From CAZHHH01 sp052400685 (GTDB lineage: Bacteria; Bacteroidota; Bacteroidia; Bacteroidales; Marinilabiliaceae), in assembly GCA_052400685.1 (NCBI GenBank), contig JBQTGJ010000003.1: a DNA stretch of 64,000 nucleotides; one strand, given 5' to 3'. Under the pieces are notes generated by a model. The model did not search any database and was not told the origin of the DNA. It saw nothing but the letters and a program-made list of their open reading frames with translations. The position numbers and the translations under genes were made by a program. Of this stretch, positions 1 to 8,723 are shown piece by piece. Numbering within the stretch: the stretch's first letter is position 1; every line of letters starts with the position of its first letter.

Positions 1-544
1 CCCCTATCAACTGCACATCGTAATGCACCATATCCCAGGTGATTTCATTTCCCCCAGCCAACCACTTATTATGATAAATGGCCTTATCGTCCTCAATTTC
101 AACAAAATCATGCAAAGCAGCTAAATCCCTGTCAAACTGAGTTGCCGTTACAACAACCGTCTCATTTTCGGAAAAACGACGAGCGGTCTCTTTTACTACC
201 GAAAAAGCTTCCGGCAAAATAGCGCTTAAAGCATCTTCGAATTTTTCTGTAATCGACTTTTCAAGACGGTCGACTTCATCATACATTGCTTCGCGTTCAG
301 TGATATCTGGATTTTCATCATCGATACGTTTTTTGATGGCATCAATTTGCGCCTGTTCCTCTTTCACGTGATCACGCAACTGCTGTTTCAGTATTTCGGT
401 TCGATTTCTGAGTTCGTCGTTTCCAAGCGCTTGTATGGCAGGATAAGCAGCTTTAATTTGCTCAAGAATAGGGGCAATTTCTTTCATGTCGCGATCCGAC
501 TTATTACCCAAAAACGTGGATAATATACTATCAATAAAACCCAT
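1..544 (-). CDS. secA: Preprotein translocase ATPase SecA, N-terminal part (cut by window edge)
   Basis: Reverse-strand reading from the ATG at 542-544 gives 181 residues beginning MGFIDSILSTFLGNKSDRD and running off the left edge. The N-terminal helix, the FLGNKSDRD segment, the long charged helical insertion (about residues 60-110) and the stretch GNEITWDMVHYDVQLIG are typical of Bacteroidota SecA. The reading stops just before the Walker A motif would be expected. SecA is the motor ATPase that pushes unfolded preproteins through the SecYEG channel at the inner membrane. Only the first part of nucleotide-binding domain 1 is visible, so catalytic integrity cannot be judged. No other gene is close upstream except the hypothetical gene at 624-1103, on the same strand. 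Confidence 0.93.
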   Translation of the reverse strand, partial: MGFIDSILSTFLGNKSDRDMKEIAPILEQIKAAYPAIQALGNDELRNRTEILKQQLRDHVKEEQAQIDAIKKRIDDENPDITEREAMYDEVDRLEKSITEKFEDALSAILPEAFSVVKETARRFSENETVVVTATQFDRDLAALHDFVEIEDDKAIYHNKWLAGGNEITWDMVHYDVQLIG

Positions 545-623
545 AATGGTTCAATTCTAAAATTTATAATATAAAAACAGAGAAATGTCTTAAAAAGACT
601 AATTGTGGTAGAAAATACGATAT

Positions 624-1103
624 TCAGGCCACTAAAGGACCTGCTCGCACTTGTATAGAAGCGTCAAAACCCGAATAGGTTTTAGATAAACTCTTTATAA
701 AAACAAAAGGAGTTGTATTGAAGTCATAAAAAAGAACGGCTGAACCTGACCAGTAACAGCAACCATTGGAAATTAAGCTATTTTCGGAGTCGTTGAGCAA
801 CGAACCGTTTGATATGACAGGCCAGCCAGCAAACGCAGATAAATCAATATCAAAAGTATGGGGAGTGCCGGCGGCATAAATTACTAAAAATTGGTCGTCG
901 AAAACAAAAACGCCTTCCGGATTTGTTTGTTCCAACAGCCAACCGGGCAGATTTACATTTTGAAGTTGATAAATCTGATGTCGCAACCCGTCCTGTGTAA
1001 CGGCTATCTGCTGTGTGGAATACTCACGACAAACCGTCATCACTACGGTGAGCGATAATCCCAATAGCGTTAAATAACTTATTTCAGCACGACTTCTCAT
1101 CAA
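624..1103 (-). CDS. Hypothetical protein with N-terminal membrane or signal segment
   Basis: This is an open frame of 159 codons on the secA strand. Residues about 8-25 are hydrophobic and end in a cysteine (LTVVMTVC), which could be a membrane anchor or a poor lipoprotein signal. The remainder is polar with several aromatic residues and no motif I recognise. Its stop codon lies about 80 bp from the secA start, so the two could share a transcript. Start choice is uncertain: M1 and M2 are adjacent and no clear promoter was seen. I do not recognise the family. The hydrophobic N-terminus and normal codon pattern favour a real exported protein, but a spurious frame cannot be excluded. Confidence 0.55.
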   Translation of the reverse strand: MMRSRAEISYLTLLGLSLTVVMTVCREYSTQQIAVTQDGLRHQIYQLQNVNLPGWLLEQTNPEGVFVFDDQFLVIYAAGTPHTFDIDLSAFAGWPVISNGSLLNDSENSLISNGCCYWSGSAVLFYDFNTTPFVFIKSLSKTYSGFDASIQVRAGPLVA

Positions 1104-1323
1104 TAATTCATCCGTAAATAATCAGTTTGTACAGAATGATTAAACACCTTGTATACTATCTTTTAGCACTATTTGTATTGCTTAGCAGTCACTGTTGTTT
1201 TATCATAAAATACAGGAGTGTAAAGATGTTAAAAGATTTTGGATTAGCATTAGTCTGATTGTTAAAAAATAGGATACTTGAAGAAAAGTGCTAAAAAATC
1301 AGCATTTTTACTTTTATAAAAAA

Positions 1324-1387
1324 ATGGCGTGTTCCAAAAAAGCCGAAACAATCAGCCATGACCACGGCGGCAACTGGAACACGCCAT
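1324..1387. other. Perfect 13-bp inverted repeat (stem-loop) next to a MITE copy
   Basis: ATGGCGTGTTCCA at 1324-1336 is exactly reverse-complementary to TGGAACACGCCAT at 1375-1387, with a 38-nt spacer that contains a further GCCG/CGGC pair. The left side is preceded by an A-run and the right side is followed by T-rich DNA, so either strand could give a terminator-like or structured RNA. No gene ends nearby on either strand. It abuts the MITE-like copy at 1404-1623. Confidence 0.6.
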
Positions 1388-1403
1388 CTTCTTTTATTTA
1401 AAT

Positions 1404-1623
1404 AGTGTTTGTCTATTAAGTCAACTTCTGCGTTACGCTTGTCATAAAAACAGTCATTTACGAAAAGTAAACTGTCTCCGTCTTCTTCCTCCTTGTAAAG
1501 CATAATCAAAGCAATAGCTTTGATTATGCCTTTACTTCGTTCGTCAGTTCCTTGATTTTTATGACTTCACAAGCCTTGTATTTGAACTTTATATTTCAAA
1601 CACTTAGTTTATGGACAGGCTCT
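1404..1623 (+). repeat. MITE-like element, long form, copy a
   Basis: It begins AGTGTTTGTCTATTAA and ends in the near-complement TTTATGGACAGGCTCT. Inside lie the family signatures TTATGCTTGTCATAAAAACAG (here with GTTACG) and a perfect hairpin, GCATAATCAAAGC with GCTTTGATTATGC separated by AATA, at 1500-1529. It carries no transposase frame. The 72-codon frame at 1291-1509 on the minus strand runs through it and is considered spurious. Confidence 0.75.
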
Positions 1624-1821
1624 AAATATATTTTAAGTGCATGCGATAAAAACATTAAGCTTATCCTCAAAAGGTTAAGCTACAATATAAACTCACATTT
1701 AATAATATTAAGAAAGCCTCAAAAATGAAGTTTTCTTAATACTATGGAAAAAACAGAATTCTTTTTTTGTGTTATCCTATTCATTTTGTAAACAAGTCTG
1801 ACCAACGATAGGTTCAAAAGA

Positions 1822-2874
1822 CTATTGTTTCAAATACCTAATAACATCAACTTCAGAAGGTATTTTAGTGGCCGGATTAAGCAGCCAGTTAGCCAAAACA
1901 TTGGACCAATAAGGTGCTTGTGCCACACCTTTTGAGCCCATACCATTAAAAATAACCAATTCCGGATGATTGGGATGAGCCCCCAATACAGGCTTCCGAT
2001 CAAGCGCAGCTGGTCGAAGTCCGGCTTTGTGACTCAGCACCTTGTAGGAGGCATTGATGATACCTTCGAACTTTGCTTTCAGTTCTCCAATTGCTTCCTG
2101 AGTTGGAAGTATATTCTTAAAATGATGACAATATGTAGCTCCAACTCTAAACTTGTGGTTGCCCAGAGGTAAAATAAAAATTTTGTCTCTGATAATAAAC
2201 TTTTCTTCCAAATCGGGTGCTTCAATTTCAATAAACTCGCCTTTATTGGGCACAATTCCAGCATCTTTAAACCATGGATTACTCTTCACCCCTGCTCCTT
2301 CGCAAAAAACAACACGGTTGGTTGTTATGATATTACTGATATGTACCTTATGATTCTCAATTTTTAGTTGTCGATAATCTAAGTTATCTGATAACAACTG
2401 ATTTTTCTTTAGCAATATCGATTTTATAGTCTGCAAAAAAACGACGACATCCAAATAACCACCGCCCGAAAAATACCCCAACCCTGCCGTTTTATTCAAC
2501 CCTTTAATTGATTGTTGGCGCGTAATCTTACTAATATATTCTTTCAACTTATCAGCACTGCTGGTCATCCATTCCAAATATTCATCTTCTGATAAAATTT
2601 TTAAGCTTTTCGTCGGATTAAAAAAGTTGACCCCATACATCGCCTCTATTTTGGTATATGTGCTAAACATCGACGGCCAATAATCTTCACTTTTACCTGC
2701 CAGTTTGAGCTTTCGAAACATTAAAGGATTAAACAACCCGGCAGCTATTTCTGACGATTTGTGCTGGTGAGGGCTATCAATCAACAAAAAATCGATGTTT
2801 CGCTGCCACAGTTGCCAGGCCAATAGCGACCCTGCCAACCCCTGACCAACAATAAGTATTGAGACATTTTTCAC
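1822..2874 (-). CDS. FAD-dependent amino-acid oxidase-like oxidoreductase (DAO family)
   Basis: The protein has 350 residues. Its N-terminus has the dinucleotide-binding fingerprint ILIVGQGLAGSLLAW (GxGxxG at residues 10-15) followed by an acidic strand end (LLIDS), as in DadA/ThiO-like flavoproteins. A C-terminal segment KAGLRPAALDRKPVLGAHP followed by VIFNGMGSKGVAQAP is the second FAD-contacting region of the DAO fold. The substrate is not predictable. Such proteins oxidise amino acids or imines, and Bacteroidota versions are often annotated only as FAD-dependent oxidoreductase. The protein has no signal peptide and is probably cytoplasmic. It stands alone, flanked by repeat-rich intergenic DNA on both sides, so it is likely monocistronic. 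Confidence 0.85.
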   Translation of the reverse strand: MKNVSILIVGQGLAGSLLAWQLWQRNIDFLLIDSPHQHKSSEIAAGLFNPLMFRKLKLAGKSEDYWPSMFSTYTKIEAMYGVNFFNPTKSLKILSEDEYLEWMTSSADKLKEYISKITRQQSIKGLNKTAGLGYFSGGGYLDVVVFLQTIKSILLKKNQLLSDNLDYRQLKIENHKVHISNIITTNRVVFCEGAGVKSNPWFKDAGIVPNKGEFIEIEAPDLEEKFIIRDKIFILPLGNHKFRVGATYCHHFKNILPTQEAIGELKAKFEGIINASYKVLSHKAGLRPAALDRKPVLGAHPNHPELVIFNGMGSKGVAQAPYWSNVLANWLLNPATKIPSEVDVIRYLKQ

Positions 2875-2964
2875 AATCTTAAATAATTAGTACTCATACA
2901 ACGTTTAACCAAGTAGCCTTAATTCGTACCTCATAAAACTCTGGCTCCTCTTTTTTGTTTAATC

Positions 2965-3213
2965 AGTGTTTGTCTATAAAGTCAACTACTTCGTTATGTT
3001 TGCCATAAAAACAGTCATTTACGAAAAGTAAACTGACTTCGTCTTCTTCCTCCTCCTTGTATAGCATAATAAAAGCATTTATGAGATAAATCCACAACAA
3101 AAGCTTTGCTTCTGCCTTTACTTCGTTCGTCAGTCCCTTGATTTTTATGACTTCGCAAGCCTTGAATTTGAACTTTATATTTCAAACCCTTAGTTTATGG
3201 ACAGACAGACTCT
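2965..3213 (+). repeat. MITE-like element, long form, copy b
   Basis: It starts AGTGTTTGTCTATAAA and ends TTTATGGACAGACAGACTCT, giving near-complementary ends. It matches copy a across the CATAAAAACAGTCATTTACG segment but has an insertion in the central hairpin region. AATT follows its right end, and a degenerate relative begins almost at once. Confidence 0.75.
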
Positions 3214-3216
3214 AAT

Positions 3217-3340
3217 TAGTGTTTGTCTAATAAAGTACAACAACTTCATTATGCTTGTTCTCAAATGGTCATTAACACCTAACACTTGAAACGCTCATTT
3301 TTCAAACTTCAAACGATTCTAAAATGACGTTTCCCTTTCT
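3217..3340 (+). repeat. Degenerate relative of the MITE family (type 2)
   Basis: The segment opens with AGTGTTTGTCTAATAAAG and then follows the diverged type 2 pattern (TTATGCTTG, CTCAAATGGTCATT). The right end is not recognisable. It directly follows copy b, so two elements are nested or adjacent here. Confidence 0.45.
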
Positions 3341-3379
3341 GCTACTCGCGTTTCAGGGTAAGGCTTCATTTAAATATAA

Positions 3380-3416
3380 TTAATTAGGATAAAATTATCC
3401 CAATTAATTATATTTG
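3380..3416 (+). promoter_or_regulatory. Promoter with dyad operator upstream of trhO
   Basis: TATATTTG at 3409-3416 matches the Bacteroidota -7 consensus TAnnTTTG and lies 19 nt before the trhO ATG. Directly upstream is an 11-bp dyad with one mismatch, AATTAGGATAA (3382-3392) and TTATCCCAATT (3395-3405), separated by AA. Its position over the spacer region suggests a repressor site. The regulator is unknown, and no convincing TTG -33 element is visible inside the dyad. Confidence 0.5.
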
Positions 3417-3435
3417 CAAAAAAAAGTTTGCAACC

Positions 3436-4431
3436 ATGTCACTTTATAATAAATTAAATACAGAACAACTGATCGAGAAATTAAAAAGCGAAACATTTAA
3501 GCGGCGTACGCTCTCATTTTATCGCTATGTTCAGATTGATGAACCTAATATTTTCAGAGATGAATTGTATAAAGGTCTGGATGAATTACAGTGTAATGGG
3601 CGTATTTACGTAGCAAAAGAAGGAATTAACGCACAAATGAATGTGCCGGAACCTCATATTAACGCTTTGTTAAATTATCTTGAATCGATTCCCCAACTGC
3701 GTGGAATGCAAATAAAATGGGCCATAGAAGAAAGTATGCCCTCTTTTATTAAACTCATCGTACGGGTTCGGCCAAAGATTGTGGCTGACGGATTGAACGA
3801 TAATATGGTGGACCTCAACAATGTAGGGAATCGTCTTTCACCAATAGAATTTCATGAATTGTCTGACAAACAAGATGTTATTGTTGTAGATATGCGTAAT
3901 AACTACGAAAGCGAAGTGGGCCGGTTTGTAAACGCTTATTGCCCGGACGCATCAACATTTCGTGAAGAAGTTGAATTGGTGGTTAATGAATTGGAAGATA
4001 AAAAGGACAAAAAAATATTGCTTTACTGTACCGGTGGCGTACGTTGTGAAAAGGCAAGTGCCTGGCTCAAACAACGTGGTTTTAAAGATGTAAATCAGTT
4101 GCATGGCGGGGTTATAGCTTATGTAGCTGAAATTAAACAAAAGGGACTGTCCTCACGTTTTATCGGGAAAAATTTTGTATTTGATGAACGTTTGGGCGAA
4201 AGAGTCACTCCTCATATTCTTGGCAAATGCCACAATTGTGGCAAACCTTGCGATATTCACATTAATTGCGCTTATGACCCGTGTCACGATCTGGTGATTC
4301 AGTGCAATGAATGTTCACAAAAATATAATGATTGTTGCAGCGTAGCCTGCCACGAAAATCTGAAGGCCCATCCGGATCAAAAGAGCCGTGAAATAAATAA
4401 ACGGCAACTATTAAATTCCTGTAGCACATAA
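3436..4431 (+). CDS. trhO: tRNA uridine(34) hydroxylase, rhodanese-type (TrhO/YceA)
   Basis: The 331-residue protein has the TrhO layout: an N-terminal acylphosphatase-like domain (about 25-125), a rhodanese domain (about 140-235) with the active-site loop CTGGVRC (catalytic Cys198), and a C-terminal cysteine-rich tail (ten Cys between 265 and 305, in CxxC-type pairs) likely to bind zinc. TrhO performs oxygen-dependent hydroxylation of U34 to ho5U in tRNA, the first step towards cmo5U or mo5U wobble modifications. Its length fits the family. The ATG lies 19 nt after a TATATTTG promoter element, which supports this start. The next gene also acts on tRNA uridines, but 170 bp of repeat-like DNA lie between, so co-transcription is uncertain. 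Confidence 0.93.
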   Translation: MSLYNKLNTEQLIEKLKSETFKRRTLSFYRYVQIDEPNIFRDELYKGLDELQCNGRIYVAKEGINAQMNVPEPHINALLNYLESIPQLRGMQIKWAIEESMPSFIKLIVRVRPKIVADGLNDNMVDLNNVGNRLSPIEFHELSDKQDVIVVDMRNNYESEVGRFVNAYCPDASTFREEVELVVNELEDKKDKKILLYCTGGVRCEKASAWLKQRGFKDVNQLHGGVIAYVAEIKQKGLSSRFIGKNFVFDERLGERVTPHILGKCHNCGKPCDIHINCAYDPCHDLVIQCNECSQKYNDCCSVACHENLKAHPDQKSREINKRQLLNSCST

Positions 4432-4446
4432 TACTTACAAAAAAAA

Positions 4447-4545
4447 TAACTTCCGCGATTATGCTTGTCTAAAAATCGTTATTTACCACAGTAAACTCAC
4501 ATTTTATATCAAGCATCTGATTTTTCTTGCTGACGTTATAAATAA
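4447..4545 (+). repeat. Degenerate type 2 intergenic repeat
   Basis: The sequence shares the GATTATGCTTG, TTATTTACCACAGTAAACTCACATTTT pattern with the type 2 copies at 6305 and 33514, without clear terminal repeats. It fills most of the trhO-dus gap. Confidence 0.4.
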
Positions 4546-4600
4546 GCAGGAGCATAATAATTTAATAACAGCAATAATTGCCAACCAAAAAGTAACAGAC

Positions 4601-5638
4601 GTGAGCCCCAAAAATTTCTGGAATACTTCCACTCAGGCATTGATGATGCTGGCCCCCATGGAAGATGTGACCGACACTGCCTTTCGGGAGCTGGTTCTTC
4701 ACAAGGCAGTAACCGGACATCTGCAGGTTTTATTTACTGAGTTTACCTCCACCGATGGACTGTTTCATCCCGTTGGTCGAAAAAAAGTAGACTATCGATT
4801 GAAGGTGTCCCATAGCGAACGACAGCTGTTACAACAAAAAGAAGTCAAAATTGTAGCACAAATATGGGGCAACGACCCAGAAAAATTTAGCCATGCAGCC
4901 CGAATACTCACCGAAGAATATCATTTTGACGGCATTGATATCAACATGGGGTGTCCGGTTAAAAATGTGGTAGCACATGGCAGTTGTTCGGCCTTAATAG
5001 ATCAGGAAACATTGGCCGGAGAGATTATCCAGGCCACGAAAGAAGCATCTCCATTGCCGTTAAGTGTCAAAACCCGTCTGGGCGTAAAAAAATTAGATAC
5101 CGAACGATGGATTTCATTTTTGCTACAACAGCCTTTGGATGCCATCATCATTCATGGTCGCATTCAGAAGCAAATGTCGGAAGGATCAGCCAATTGGGAA
5201 GAAATTGGTAAGGCAGCAAGACTTCGCGATCATCTGGCGCCACACATAAAAATTATTGGTAATGGTGATGTTGAATCGCTTGCTGAAGCCCGCGTTAAAG
5301 TTAACAAATATGAATTGGATGGGATTATGATTGGGCGTGGTATATTTAAAGACCCATGGTTATTTAACCCTCACCAAAACAAAATAACTGTTGAAGAAAG
5401 AATCAACACATTAAAACTTCATCTTGATCTTTTTGAAAAAAGCTGGGGCATGAATCGCCATTTTCCAATTTTACGACGTTTTTTCAAAATTTATCTTTCT
5501 GATTTTCGCGACGCCTCCGAATTTAGAAATCAAATGATGCAGGTTACCACCTTTGCTGAAGCCCGGGAAGTAATTAGTGAATGGGAACAGATTTGGCATC
5601 AAACCTCCAATTCTCAGGAGATATTTACCTTCCAATAG
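4601..5638 (+). CDS. tRNA-dihydrouridine synthase
   Basis: This 345-residue Dus family flavoenzyme reduces specific uridines in tRNA to dihydrouridine using FMN and NADPH. The N-terminal TIM-barrel motif APMEDVTD (18-25) and the catalytic loop GIDINMGCPVKNV (Cys118 is the acid that protonates the uracil ring) are present. So are the phosphate-binding IIGNGDV and the GIMIGRGIFKDPWLF motif near residue 245. The small C-terminal helical domain is present. The assigned start is GTG at 4601. An ATG at 4640 lies inside the first barrel strand and is too late. I cannot assign it safely to DusA, B or C. Its last 25 bp overlap the convergent rhomboid gene tail. Confidence 0.9.
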   Translation: MSPKNFWNTSTQALMMLAPMEDVTDTAFRELVLHKAVTGHLQVLFTEFTSTDGLFHPVGRKKVDYRLKVSHSERQLLQQKEVKIVAQIWGNDPEKFSHAARILTEEYHFDGIDINMGCPVKNVVAHGSCSALIDQETLAGEIIQATKEASPLPLSVKTRLGVKKLDTERWISFLLQQPLDAIIIHGRIQKQMSEGSANWEEIGKAARLRDHLAPHIKIIGNGDVESLAEARVKVNKYELDGIMIGRGIFKDPWLFNPHQNKITVEERINTLKLHLDLFEKSWGMNRHFPILRRFFKIYLSDFRDASEFRNQMMQVTTFAEAREVISEWEQIWHQTSNSQEIFTFQ

Positions 5639-6282
5639 GCATCGGCATCATTATCATCCTCGTCAGACTCGTCGGGTGGCGATTCTGGCTTTTGTGGTCC
5701 CTCTTTGCGATAAACTATCGCGGCTGACAAACCAGCCATAAAGCCCCATAAATGGCCTTCCCACGAATGCGGCAAATTGGGCGCCAAAGGAAACATCCCC
5801 CAAACGAGACTGCCATATATAAAGACAACAAACAGCGCGACTGCCATAAGGGGAATGTAACGACGTATAACCCCACTGATAAATAAAAATGCGGTGAGAC
5901 CATATACAAGGCCGCTGGCCCCCACATGCCAGGCCTCACGACCGCCAAACCAAAGCCAGGCGCCCGCCAGCACCCATATCACGCCCATTACCCGCCAGGC
6001 TATGCTACGGTAGAAAAAAAACAATGCCACCGTGAGTATAAAATACGACACCACATTATTAAATAAATGTTGCCAGCTGGAATGCACAAATGGCATTAGT
6101 ATAATACCCGGTAATCCCTCTAAAGATAGTGGTCGGACGCCTAAAAAAAATAAATTCCAGCCTTGCAGATCTTCAATTAAGCGCACAGAAATCATCAATA
6201 AAACTGAAACAAACGGAAACAGTAGACTGTGAATAAATCGGCGTTTTTCCGGCGTTTGATTTTTATTGATGATCTGAAACAT
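5614..6282 (-). CDS. Rhomboid family intramembrane serine protease
   Basis: The 222-residue polytopic membrane protein has six or seven hydrophobic segments. The catalytic dyad is visible: GASG with Ser123 at the start of one helix and His177 in SWEGHLWGFMAG of a later helix. The conserved HLFNN motif (72-76) supports the oxyanion region. Rhomboids cleave single-pass membrane substrates within the bilayer. The natural substrate is not predictable here. The C-terminus is an acidic, proline-rich cytoplasmic tail (PPDESDEDDNDAD). The gene converges with the Dus gene, and their 3' ends overlap by 25 bp, so there is no room for an intrinsic terminator between them. Confidence 0.92.
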   Translation of the reverse strand: MFQIINKNQTPEKRRFIHSLLFPFVSVLLMISVRLIEDLQGWNLFFLGVRPLSLEGLPGIILMPFVHSSWQHLFNNVVSYFILTVALFFFYRSIAWRVMGVIWVLAGAWLWFGGREAWHVGASGLVYGLTAFLFISGVIRRYIPLMAVALFVVFIYGSLVWGMFPLAPNLPHSWEGHLWGFMAGLSAAIVYRKEGPQKPESPPDESDEDDNDADAYWKVNIS

Positions 6283-6304
6283 AATCGTAAAAATTAGTGT
6301 ATTT

Positions 6305-6430
6305 AGAGTCTGTCTATAAAGTCCAAATTTAGCATTACGTTCGCACTCAAAAGGATCATTTACACCAGTAAATTCAAATTTTCCGGGCTATGCAAGCCTC
6401 AAAAATAAGCATTCTTATGTGCCACCTGAA
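6305..6430 (+). repeat. Type 2 intergenic repeat
   Basis: It opens with the MITE-like terminus AGAGTCTGTCTATAAAGTCC and continues with ACGTTCGCACTC, TCATTTACACCAGTAAATTC and GCAAGCCTCAAAAATAAGC. The right terminal repeat is not clear. It occupies the gap between the rhomboid start and the aldolase stop. Confidence 0.55.
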
Positions 6431-6448
6431 TTTACGAACCAGCACTGT

Positions 6449-7477
6449 TTATCTCGTCATCGACTTCAGATGATTCACAAAAGCGTTTACATCCTCCTCT
6501 GTCGTATCGAATGCGGTCATCCATCTTACTTCCGATCTGTTTTCATCCCACACATAGAAAAAAGAAGTCGTCTGTAGTGGTTCAATCCAATCTTTAGGAA
6601 TAATGGCAAAAACCCCGTTAGCCTGCACTTCCTGAGTTATTCTTACGCCCTGAACCTTAGCGGCTTCCAAAGCCAGCAACCGGGCCATTCTATTGGCATG
6701 CAAAGCATACTTGCGCCACTTTTCATCCATAAGGTAAGCTGTAAACTGAGCCGAGACAAAACGCATTTTGCTAAATAGCTGAGCCGACTGCTTACGAATA
6801 AACTTAACAGCCTGCGTCAGCTCTGGATTAAAAACCAATACCGCCTCTCCCATCAACATTCCATTTTTGGTTCCGCCAAACGACAATATATCGACACCGG
6901 CGTTAACCGAGACATCGGCCAATGAGCAGTTTAAAGCGGCAGCTGCATTGGCTATACGTGCCCCATCCATGTGTACCAGCAAATTATTTTTATGGGCAAA
7001 GCCGCAAATGGTCTTTATTTCATCCAAAGAGTAAAGTGTCCCCATTTCGGTACATTGCGTAATCGAAATAACCTTTGGCTGCACATGGTGTTGATCATCA
7101 AAGCCGTGTAAAAACGGCGCAATCAATTCCGGCTTTAATTTACCATCAGGTGTCGGAATATCCAACAGTTTACATCCTGTGAATTTTTCAGGTGCGCCAC
7201 ATTCATCGACATTTATATGGGCCGTTTGGGCACATATAACCGCTTCAAAAGGCCGCATCATAGACTGAAGCGAGACCACATTCGCCCCCGTGCCGTTAAA
7301 AACAAAAAAAACTTTAGTGGCTGCTCCAAATTCATTTTTAAATAGCCCGATTGCTTTTCGGGTATAATCATCATCACCATAACCTCTGGTATGGTCCTTG
7401 TTGGCCTGCACTAACGCATCCATTATTTCAGGTAACACGCCAGCGTTATTATCACTCGCAAATCCTCTATTTGCCAT
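6449..7477 (-). CDS. Low-specificity L-threonine aldolase-like PLP enzyme
   Basis: The 342-residue fold-type I PLP enzyme matches the beta-eliminating lyase/threonine aldolase family. The PLP-binding lysine is Lys204 in SFGGTKNGML. The cofactor-ring aspartate is in HMDGARIANA (Asp171) and the phosphate-binding NGTGAN lies at 61-66. The reaction is cleavage of L-threonine or allo-threonine to glycine and acetaldehyde. The length is typical of bacterial LtaE-type enzymes. The ATG start gives the usual short N-terminus (MANRGFASDN). It is probably monocistronic, with type 2 repeat DNA downstream and 127 bp to the next gene upstream. Another small beta-lyase activity cannot be excluded. Confidence 0.9.
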   Translation of the reverse strand: MANRGFASDNNAGVLPEIMDALVQANKDHTRGYGDDDYTRKAIGLFKNEFGAATKVFFVFNGTGANVVSLQSMMRPFEAVICAQTAHINVDECGAPEKFTGCKLLDIPTPDGKLKPELIAPFLHGFDDQHHVQPKVISITQCTEMGTLYSLDEIKTICGFAHKNNLLVHMDGARIANAAAALNCSLADVSVNAGVDILSFGGTKNGMLMGEAVLVFNPELTQAVKFIRKQSAQLFSKMRFVSAQFTAYLMDEKWRKYALHANRMARLLALEAAKVQGVRITQEVQANGVFAIIPKDWIEPLQTTSFFYVWDENRSEVRWMTAFDTTEEDVNAFVNHLKSMTR

Positions 7478-7604
7478 AATTAAATTTTTTAATCATCAAA
7501 TATAGCTAACATGCGCAAAAAAATATCCGGCAAATGTCACCATTTCCGGATATTAAAAATTCAGCTAATACTAACTGGTGGTAAAACCCTTGAAACCCCA
7601 TGAC

Positions 7605-8723
7605 TTAAGCATGAAATACCAACATAGGCGTATTGGTATGAAACAACATTTTTTTACCCAGAGACGGGTTTATTAACCTGCCCAATAAATTACGGCGTTT
7701 GCTGGTAAAACTTATTATATCTATTTTTTGCCGTTGAATAAAACCTTCCAATCCTACCCAAAAATCTTCGTTATCAATCAAATCACAAGCCACGTTTAAT
7801 TTCGGGAATTGCTTCTCCATAAACTTTTTTAACCCATCCAGTTTTAATCGATCCCATTTTTCGCTATCTCCCAACCCGACATGAACAAAGAAAATTTTCA
7901 CATCCAGAGGTCTTACAATTTTTTCTAACTTTTCGAGCGCTACAAAATCTGATTCTTCGAAAGCAGTGGCATACATCAGGTTTTTAATATTATCAATTCC
8001 GTTGTATTCAAAATCTTCCGGAACAGCTAACACCGGAACGCGGGCCTTTTCCATCACCTCAGCCGTAACACTGCCAATTAAATCGGCTGCCTTACGATCT
8101 TTTCCACGGGTACCCATTATAATCACCGTTGGCTGATAATCATCACTAAAATGAATAATTTCATCCTCGGCCACGCCCCTAATCAACTTCTTCCTGATTT
8201 TAAGCGTTTCACCACCCAATTGTTCTTTTTTCTTCCGGAAACGATGCATAAAATCACTCATATTCGTAATAGCCTGTTGTTCCATGTCAACCACCATCTC
8301 TTCCATACTTGAGTCATATATATAAGCATCTGAAAATGGCAGGGTATTGACTATTGGATTAAAGTATACATTTAACACCATGATTTCGGCATCAAGTCGC
8401 ATTGCCCAGTCCAGCGCAATATTAGCGGCTTTCTCAGAATAATCACTAAAATCAACAGGAAGTAAAATACGGGATTTACCCGTTTTCCCTGTTTTTTGAG
8501 CGACCATTTTTTCAATTCCGGGCTCTTCAATCGATTCCATCAATTTCATTGCCCGTTCCAAATCAGATTCTTTGATACGAATTTTGACACTGGCATTAAC
8601 TGCGCCTTCAATTACATTAGTATTTTGAAGAACACATTCAATACCCTCAGCTTCAAGTAAACTTTGAAGAATGCTCACATGCTGAAAAGTATTGGTTGTT
8701 AGAGTTATAATTTTATCTTTCAT
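7605..8723 (-). CDS. DUF2007-Usp-Usp universal stress protein
   Basis: The 372-residue protein has three modules: an N-terminal DUF2007-like signal-transducing domain (about 5-65, with LLEAEGIECVLQN and KIRIKESDLERAMKLM), a first Usp domain (about 85-235) and a second, divergent Usp domain (about 245-372). The first Usp keeps the ATP-binding pattern GTRG...GSV followed by VPVLAVP. The second lacks a clear glycine loop. Usp proteins bind nucleotides and respond to stress, and the fusion with DUF2007 is an uncommon arrangement. The start codon is preceded, with no gap, by a copy of the roughly 90-bp hairpin leader module (8724-8813), so expression is probably controlled in the 5' leader. Confidence 0.85.
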   Translation of the reverse strand: MKDKIITLTTNTFQHVSILQSLLEAEGIECVLQNTNVIEGAVNASVKIRIKESDLERAMKLMESIEEPGIEKMVAQKTGKTGKSRILLPVDFSDYSEKAANIALDWAMRLDAEIMVLNVYFNPIVNTLPFSDAYIYDSSMEEMVVDMEQQAITNMSDFMHRFRKKKEQLGGETLKIRKKLIRGVAEDEIIHFSDDYQPTVIIMGTRGKDRKAADLIGSVTAEVMEKARVPVLAVPEDFEYNGIDNIKNLMYATAFEESDFVALEKLEKIVRPLDVKIFFVHVGLGDSEKWDRLKLDGLKKFMEKQFPKLNVACDLIDNEDFWVGLEGFIQRQKIDIISFTSKRRNLLGRLINPSLGKKMLFHTNTPMLVFHA

